The translations under genes and the position numbers were made by a program. A DNA stretch of 64,000 nt from CAWJMN01 sp963844055 (GTDB lineage: Bacteria > Planctomycetota > Planctomycetia > Pirellulales > Pirellulaceae): positions 992,001-1,056,000 of the forward strand of contig CAWJMN010000002.1 in the NCBI GenBank assembly GCA_963844055.1. Direction: 5' to 3'. Each line of letters begins with the position of its first letter. Position 1 is the stretch's first letter. The notes under the pieces are model-generated. The model had not been told where the DNA came from and did no database searches. It was given only the letters and a program-made list of their open reading frames with translations. Positions 58,973 to 64,000 of the stretch are shown one piece after another.

Positions 58973-60238
58973 CTACAAAAGGCGGCCGGCTTTGATGATG
59001 CCGCCTTGTAGGACGGCGAGGATGTTCTTGCGGTCTTCGAGGATCGAAATGTCTTTGAGGAGGTCGCCGTCGACAACGAGGACATCGGCGAGCTTTCCTT
59101 TTTCGAGCGTGCCGAACTCGTCCCCTCGCCCCATAATCTCTGCGCCGGTTTTGGTGGCGCAGGTGAGGACCTCCAGCGGAGTTAGGCCGACGAAGTTCAC
59201 AAAGAAGGTCAGCTCCTTGGCGTAGGTGCCGTGCGGCGTCCAAGCAAAGCCGTAGTCGCCTCCCATCCCTAGTCGGCCGCCGGCACGCAAAATCATCCGA
59301 GCACTTTCGGCGCCAGCGTCGAGCGTTTCTTGATGGCCATCAACAACGCGTTGGCTCATGCCAAACTCAGGACCATGCACGATGCTTGCGTATTCAAATT
59401 GCAAGGCAGGAACGCAAGGGACATCACGCTTCAGCAAAAGGTCGAGAGCTTCTTGATCCATGAACGTGCCATGTTCAATCGCATCATAGCCGGCCCGCAG
59501 CGCGTTTTTGATCCCCGCGTTGGCACGGCAATGCCCGGTCACTTTCAAGTGATGGTTATGCGCCGTGGCAACAACTGCATTCATCTCTTCAAAGGTCATG
59601 CACAGCGTGTGATGGTCGTTCGTATCGGGCGAAGCAGCATCGCCGGTGGGATAGGTCTTCACCCATTCAACACCATCTTTGACGAGCTTTCGCACGGCGG
59701 CACGCGCCTCTTCGGGACCATTGACCAGCAGGACCAAACCTTCCATACCAATTCGGCGGAAGTCCGGATTCCAATCCATCAGCCCCCCCACGCCGCAAAT
59801 CTCGCGACCGCTCGAAGCCAAGCGAGGACCGGGGCAAACTTCGGCTTCGATTCCCTTCTTTAGCCAAACGTCGATATTGAACAGGCTGCCGCCGCTGCGT
59901 GCGGCCGTATAGCCACATTCCAAGGCGAGCTTGGCATTGTGTGCCGCCAAGAGCGTGACATATTCGACCGGATATTTGATATCGAGATCTTCTAGCGCCG
60001 CCACGTTGAAATAGGTCGGATGGAAGTGAGCTTCGACAAGGCCCGGCAGAATAGTACCACCGAGGGCATCGATTTTGCCCGCGTCAGGAGGAACCGGCGG
60101 AGCACCCGCCGCAGCGCCAGCGTATTCGATCTTGCCATCGCGGATGACAACGACACCGTTAGGAATCGCGGCGGCCCCTGTACCAAGTATGACCGTTCCA
60201 TTGCTAATTACGGTAACGCCGCTTGCCAACTTCATCAT
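58973..60238 (-). CDS. Amidohydrolase (imidazolonepropionase-like group)
   Basis: A 421-residue cytoplasmic metal-dependent hydrolase. GGTILPGLVEAHFHPTYF has the first metal HxH, DGVEWVKTYPTG holds a Lys in the place of the bridging carbamylated Lys, HHLKVTGHCRANAGIKNALRAGYDAIEHGTFMD has the later metal His residues, and LRAGGRLGMGGDYGFAWTP ends the active site with an Asp. The C-terminus (LEKGKLADVLVVDGDLLKDI) is the usual small beta domain. Substrates in this group include cyclic amides and prolidase-type dipeptides; not resolved here. AGGAG precedes the start. An alpha/beta hydrolase gene lies upstream on the same strand. Confidence 0.9.
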   Translation of the reverse strand: MMKLASGVTVISNGTVILGTGAAAIPNGVVVIRDGKIEYAGAAAGAPPVPPDAGKIDALGGTILPGLVEAHFHPTYFNVAALEDLDIKYPVEYVTLLAAHNAKLALECGYTAARSGGSLFNIDVWLKKGIEAEVCPGPRLASSGREICGVGGLMDWNPDFRRIGMEGLVLLVNGPEEARAAVRKLVKDGVEWVKTYPTGDAASPDTNDHHTLCMTFEEMNAVVATAHNHHLKVTGHCRANAGIKNALRAGYDAIEHGTFMDQEALDLLLKRDVPCVPALQFEYASIVHGPEFGMSQRVVDGHQETLDAGAESARMILRAGGRLGMGGDYGFAWTPHGTYAKELTFFVNFVGLTPLEVLTCATKTGAEIMGRGDEFGTLEKGKLADVLVVDGDLLKDISILEDRKNILAVLQGGIIKAGRLL

Positions 60239-60327
60239 TGCTCTCCTGCCGATAAGGGTGCCAAGAAACGCCTAAGGCACCACGCACCAAGGTTGTGCCT
60301 GCAACTTAATGGGTCTGACGGCCGCAA

Positions 60328-61158
60328 TCAATCAAGGGCAAGGACAAATGCCGAAAGCAAGCTGCCGGTGGTTGCGAGCGATTGCCAGTGAATCTGATGA
60401 CCCACCTCCGTCACGGGAACAATCTGCGGATCTTTCATGTGACGCGCAATCCATTGGTCTTCGCCTGCCAAAATCATGCTCCCCTTTTCGGGCCGGCCGA
60501 TCAGAACCATCGCCGGGCACTGCACGGCGGCCATGTACTGCTCATAGGCGTATCCGTCGAGCCAGCGAAGTTCCAAAATGGGGGTAAAGACGGCCGGATC
60601 AACCTTACGTAAGCAGTCGGCGCTAAAACGAATCGACGGCGCATCACGAGTTTCCTTCAAGCGAATCGACTGGCCATTTCTGAGCGGCAAAATCGTCTCG
60701 CCAAAGGTGTGCGCAATCTGCGAAACGGACTGCGTGCTTCCCGCCAAAGACTGCATCGCCTTGAACGTCGCTTCGTAGCCGGTGCCTGGAATCTGCTGCA
60801 AGAAGTTGGGGGTTGGTGGATCTTCCAAAATGATGCCGCGAACTTTTTCTGGCACTTGAGCGGCCGAGCCGAGTGCAACCAGCGCCCCCAGCGAATGCCC
60901 GTAAAGGACCACGGGAGCAACGCGCGTCTTTAGCCAGGCGACTTGGTCCTGGACATAATTTTCCACCAGGTAAGCGCCCGGCGTACGGGCCGAGTTGCCA
61001 TGCCCACGATGATCAAAGCACGAAACGTGCGCAGCGCCCGCGACCCAAGGAAGGAGCGGCTGTACATCTCGGCCGCAGCGGCCTACGCCATGCAGGAAGG
61101 CAAACTCTTTACCGGAAAAAGCGTTTTCGGATAAGGCACGCGTGATCGTAGAAGACAT
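60328..61158 (-). CDS. Alpha/beta hydrolase
   Basis: A 276-residue serine hydrolase. FAFLHGVGRCGRDVQPLLPWV forms the oxyanion-hole loop, SCFDHRGHGNSARTPGAY the next strand, VVLYGHSLGALVALGSAA the nucleophile elbow (GHSLG, Ser at about 99), AGEDQWIARHM probably the acid and EVGHQIHWQ the catalytic His (about 253). It is a typical small-molecule esterase or lactonase fold without further clues. It lies 89 bases upstream of the amidohydrolase gene on the same strand, so the two may serve one degradative pathway. Confidence 0.9.
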   Translation of the reverse strand: MSSTITRALSENAFSGKEFAFLHGVGRCGRDVQPLLPWVAGAAHVSCFDHRGHGNSARTPGAYLVENYVQDQVAWLKTRVAPVVLYGHSLGALVALGSAAQVPEKVRGIILEDPPTPNFLQQIPGTGYEATFKAMQSLAGSTQSVSQIAHTFGETILPLRNGQSIRLKETRDAPSIRFSADCLRKVDPAVFTPILELRWLDGYAYEQYMAAVQCPAMVLIGRPEKGSMILAGEDQWIARHMKDPQIVPVTEVGHQIHWQSLATTGSLLSAFVLALD

Positions 61159-61329
61159 GAGAACGGCTTAGCTGGCGGAACGAGGAGGATGGAAACACGG
61201 AATACACAGAAATAAGATCACGAGATGATTGCGAGTTAGAGATAGTGACTATCATCTCTCACATCTCTCAAAGACTCACTATTCTAAAGCCCAAAAGGCC
61301 CTTAACACCTTTCCGATCTACATACCATT

Positions 61330-62415
61330 TTACAAATTCCCGTGCGGCTTAACCTTGAAATTCCGTGCATACTCGTTAGCGTCATTTACTGAATTCATTT
61401 CCGTTGGCTTGCTTTTGGCCTCTGTGTCACAATCGGAAAGCGATTCCTCAAGAACAATTGCTTCCCATCGCAGATAACGCACATGGTAAAGCAATGCAAA
61501 TATCAACATCACAGTAGACGCCCAGTTTACTTGATAATAATATCGCCCTTGCGGCCATCCGATTACCCTCCCGAAATCAAGTGCGAAAAGCCCTGACCAA
61601 CCAACTCCGTACATAAAGTGAATTTGCGTTGCCCACTCTCGCAAGCGGTGCTGAATATGCTTCGTGTTAGCAAGGTTTTTCCACCGTACCAAATCGACCC
61701 CAGCAACATTGGCATACGCCCAGCGGTAACTGCACAAAGCCGCGACAGTAATGACAACCAACGCGACAGCAAATCCAACGATAGTAAGGGGAAACATTGT
61801 GAAAAACGTTTCGCTCCTAGCGGGAAATAGCGTCACCGTCAGGTCCGAAACAATTGACATCACACCCATGACAAATGTTCCACCACAAAGCGGTCGAAAA
61901 AACAATGGACTGGCCGGAGCTGACCAATAATTCCATAGCCCTGGTCCGCAAAGTACTAATACGACGAGAAAACACCTTAAACAGAACCACTTCCGATTAG
62001 TACTTGGCTTCAAATCCTTGCGTGGTTGAGTTAGATTGACCTTGCTAAAGTAGGGAAATTCAGGACCGGGCACCATTGAAAACCACGGAATTATATCTGT
62101 GCGGTTTTTACTGGCACCTTCGTCACTCAAGCTGGCAACGCTATCGCTGACCTTTTTGCCGGTTAAATCGAGGAATAGTGTACCTATTAGAAATATTGGC
62201 ACTGCCCTTTGGAGAGAATAAATCACAGTCCCAACAACAATGACACTTAATGCTAATAGAGACGAAGGAATTGCACCTCCAGTCCGCAGGTAGCAATAGA
62301 TCTCGCCAGGCACCTCAAATGCGGTCACAACTGCAGCAAAAAACGTCGTACCCGCAAGCAAGTATCGCAACATTTCATCTAATGTTGCAATTTTCGCATT
62401 CTCAACGTCTTTCAT
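61330..62415 (-). CDS. Multi-pass membrane protein of unknown function
   Basis: A 361-residue protein with about eight hydrophobic segments: two pairs near the start (LLAGTTFFAAVVTAFEV, SLLALSVIVVGTVIYSL, FLIGTLFLDL), a hydrophilic loop (about 90-130), then CFLVVLVLCGPGLWNYW, CGGTFVMGVMSIVSDLTV, FPLTIVGFAVALVVITVAALCSY and two more before a charged C-terminus. No family recognised. Its composition is more AT-rich than its neighbours, which may indicate transfer. No obvious partner. Confidence 0.75.
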   Translation of the reverse strand: MKDVENAKIATLDEMLRYLLAGTTFFAAVVTAFEVPGEIYCYLRTGGAIPSSLLALSVIVVGTVIYSLQRAVPIFLIGTLFLDLTGKKVSDSVASLSDEGASKNRTDIIPWFSMVPGPEFPYFSKVNLTQPRKDLKPSTNRKWFCLRCFLVVLVLCGPGLWNYWSAPASPLFFRPLCGGTFVMGVMSIVSDLTVTLFPARSETFFTMFPLTIVGFAVALVVITVAALCSYRWAYANVAGVDLVRWKNLANTKHIQHRLREWATQIHFMYGVGWSGLFALDFGRVIGWPQGRYYYQVNWASTVMLIFALLYHVRYLRWEAIVLEESLSDCDTEAKSKPTEMNSVNDANEYARNFKVKPHGNL

Positions 62416-62481
62416 AGCACTTTTACCTACTCGAAGGGAAGTAAATATTTAATCCCCATAGAGTAGTTAATGTGGATTGAT

Positions 62482-62510
62482 AAAAAAAGAGGCGACATTG
62501 CTGTCGCCTC
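62482..62510 (-). terminator. Rho-independent terminator of the oxidoreductase gene
   Basis: On the minus strand: stem GAGGCGACA, loop GCAA, stem TGTCGCCTC, then a run of seven T. It lies 42 bases past the stop codon at 62552. Perfect 9-base stem; a strong intrinsic terminator. Confidence 0.9.
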
Positions 62511-62551
62511 TTCGGGAGAGACATTTCGTGACCGGGACTAGTTTTGAAAGA

Positions 62552-63925
62552 CTAGTATTCGGTACGGCTGTTGAGGCCTGGCTGTGGAATGGCGTACTTG
62601 CCATTGGCATCGGCCAAGATCGGGGCTGGGCCGTCGATCGTTAGCTTGTCCACATTTGGTGCAAACTCGTGTTCGCAGTTGAGGATGTCGTCATAGTTGA
62701 TGACTTGGCCCGTGTGAGCTGCCATACGACCCATCGACGTGACCAAGCTCGCTTCGGCACCACGCTTCACTTCGTTGTAAGGACGGTCCTTGCGGATCGA
62801 CTCGATCAGATCATCCCATTCGATTTGGTAGGGGTTGCGTTCAGGTTGTGGGTAAGCCCACAGGATGTCCTTCTTGTTTTCGCTTTGGCCCTTGTAGATA
62901 CGGCACTTGGCTGGCGAGTGACCGCCGGTCGAGATCGTGCCGAGCCCCTTGCTGCCGTGAGCGTAGCTGGCAAACTGATCTTGGCAGCCTGCCATCGTGC
63001 GGCCGTAAAGGAACATGTTGCTGCCGTCAGCAAACGTGTATTCCACCGAGTAGTTATCGAAGTTTTGGTCGATATTGTCGCCACGGAAGTGACGGCCACC
63101 CGAAGCTTGAGCCTTGACGGGCCAAGCGTTCTTCATCCAGCAGCATTCATCGATGTTGTGAATGTAGAAGTCGCTGTACAAACCGCCCGAAGCCCACATG
63201 AAGCTGTGGAAGCGTTGGATTTGGTACATCAGTTCGCTGATGCCATCTGGCTTCTTTGGCGAGAAGGCCGAACCAACGGGGCCGTGCATACGGTAGCAGC
63301 GAAGCGTAACGATGTCACCGATTTCGCCGTTTTGGATGCGGTCAAACAATTCGCGGCGTGCATCGCAGTGACGACACATCAGACCGACGGCAACCTTCAG
63401 GTTACGCTTGACCGATTCTTCGCCCAGGGCCAGCATCTTGCGAGTGCTAGGGCCGTCAACGGTGACGGGCTTTTCCATGAACGTGTTGATTCCCTTTTCA
63501 ATCGCGTAGGTGAACTGCACCCAACGGAAAGCGGGAGGCGTTGCGAAGATCACCACGTCGCCAGGGCTGAGGCAGTCCATGGCTTGCTTGTAACCTTCGA
63601 AGCCAACGAACTTGCGATCCTCTGGAACGTCAACCGTGTCAGGGAACTTGCTCTTCAAGCTTTGATAGCTCGACTTCAGACGGTTATCAAACACGTCAGC
63701 CATTGCGACGAGCTTGATCGGGCCGCTCTTGGTGGAAAGCGCATCCGCAGCAGCACCGGTACCACGACCGCCGCAACCCACAAGCGCGACCTTGATCGTG
63801 TTGTTTTCTGCAGCATGGACCGAAGGAATCGCAACGCCAGCCAATGCCGAAGCGGCGACAAGCGAACCAGATGTTTTGATGAAGTCGCGGCGCGACGAAG
63901 CACTATCAGAAGCGGGCTTAGACAT
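62552..63925 (-). CDS. Tat-exported Gfo/Idh/MocA-family oxidoreductase
   Basis: A 457-residue protein with a twin-arginine signal (SSRRDFIKTSGSLVAASALAGVA) and a Rossmann start IKVALVGCGGRGTGAAADAL for NAD(P) binding. GDVVIFATPPAFRWVQFTYAIEKGINTFMEKPVTVDGPSTRKML contains the conserved EKP motif, and the C-terminal half has the beta-sheet substrate domain (VEYTFADGSNMFLYGR). Such exported dehydrogenases are numerous in planctomycetes and act on sugars or cyclitols; the substrate is unknown. The start at 63925 is set by AAGGAAA upstream and by the signal peptide; the frame continues further but is unrelated there. Confidence 0.93.
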   Translation of the reverse strand: MSKPASDSASSRRDFIKTSGSLVAASALAGVAIPSVHAAENNTIKVALVGCGGRGTGAAADALSTKSGPIKLVAMADVFDNRLKSSYQSLKSKFPDTVDVPEDRKFVGFEGYKQAMDCLSPGDVVIFATPPAFRWVQFTYAIEKGINTFMEKPVTVDGPSTRKMLALGEESVKRNLKVAVGLMCRHCDARRELFDRIQNGEIGDIVTLRCYRMHGPVGSAFSPKKPDGISELMYQIQRFHSFMWASGGLYSDFYIHNIDECCWMKNAWPVKAQASGGRHFRGDNIDQNFDNYSVEYTFADGSNMFLYGRTMAGCQDQFASYAHGSKGLGTISTGGHSPAKCRIYKGQSENKKDILWAYPQPERNPYQIEWDDLIESIRKDRPYNEVKRGAEASLVTSMGRMAAHTGQVINYDDILNCEHEFAPNVDKLTIDGPAPILADANGKYAIPQPGLNSRTEY

Positions 63926-64000
63926 GAACGAATTTCCTTGGTGGGAAAAAACGGAAGGTTGGAAACCCAAGCAGGTAGGCGGGGACTGCGACAGGCGCAC

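Noticed and set aside
1..64000. CRISPR arrays, rRNA genes, riboswitches and transposase genes
   Set aside because: No regularly spaced short repeats, no rRNA-like sequence, no recognisable aptamer and no transposase or IS terminal repeats were found by reading; absence by eye is not proof.

Overview
The window looks like chromosomal DNA of a planctomycete of the Pirellulales type. The signs are a family-S1-type sulfatase, a tandem cluster of DUF1559-like proteins that start with the motif ENPYxPP, a DUF1580-like helix-turn-helix protein, Tat-exported Gfo/Idh and amidohydrolase proteins (RRDFIK, RRDWLK), an integrase whose start (MPRLTQ...PKYRKHRASGQAVV) is typical of planctomycete elements, and a secreted SUMF1-fold protein. 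No rRNA or CRISPR array was seen. One tRNA gene is recognisable (tRNA-Pro with anticodon CGG, minus strand, 33415-33489), and there are several tRNA 3' fragments.

Layout. 1-7.7 kb: sulfatase (cut by the left edge), a small exported protein, a DUF2306-type membrane protein, five tandem DUF1559-like genes (one frameshifted) and a frameshifted CAP-domain gene. 7.8-10.6 kb: arsR-arsD-arsA without a visible arsenite permease, followed by half of a tRNA-Pro(GGG)-like gene. 10.6-21 kb: hypothetical genes, a GntR/ABC transporter operon with its operator, a marR-DUF1398 pair with a palindromic operator, a DUF1254/DUF1214 protein, a gene remnant and a frameshifted cupin-type gene. 21-33.5 kb: an island ending at tRNA-Pro(CGG). 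It holds ankyrin and leucine-rich repeat proteins, a DUF5984-like protein and a kptA operon, separated by sequences resembling the 3' end of the tRNA. Next to the tRNA lies a 7.1 kb integrative element (attachment cores 26337-26359 and 33434-33456) with a tyrosine integrase, a DUF1580-like protein, a DnaB-type helicase, a replication-like protein and an unknown cargo gene. 33.6-46.7 kb: core-type genes: an acetyltransferase, an NAD-dependent epimerase, lutABC for lactate oxidation, an FHA-GAF-nucleotide cyclase, an amidohydrolase and a MacAB-type export operon whose adaptor ends in EF-hands. 46.7-50.9 kb: small orphan genes alternating with several families of intergenic repeats. 50.9-54.2 kb: an Mce/Mla-type lipid transport operon. 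54.8-64 kb: secreted proteins, a SUMF1-fold protein overlapping a cupredoxin-like gene, an amidohydrolase, an alpha/beta hydrolase, a membrane protein and a Gfo/Idh/MocA oxidoreductase with a strong terminator.

Eight genes carry nine single-base frameshifts and another has an in-frame stop. Because conserved genes such as lutB and the epimerase are affected, uncorrected assembly errors are at least as likely as real decay, and the frameshifted entries should be read that way.

The most interesting part is the tRNA-Pro island. The integrative element has split the tRNA gene: the canonical 3' half now lies 7.1 kb away, and the element supplies a poor substitute. Older tRNA-tail-like repeats further left divide the neighbouring genes into one- or two-gene modules, which suggests repeated integration at this tRNA.
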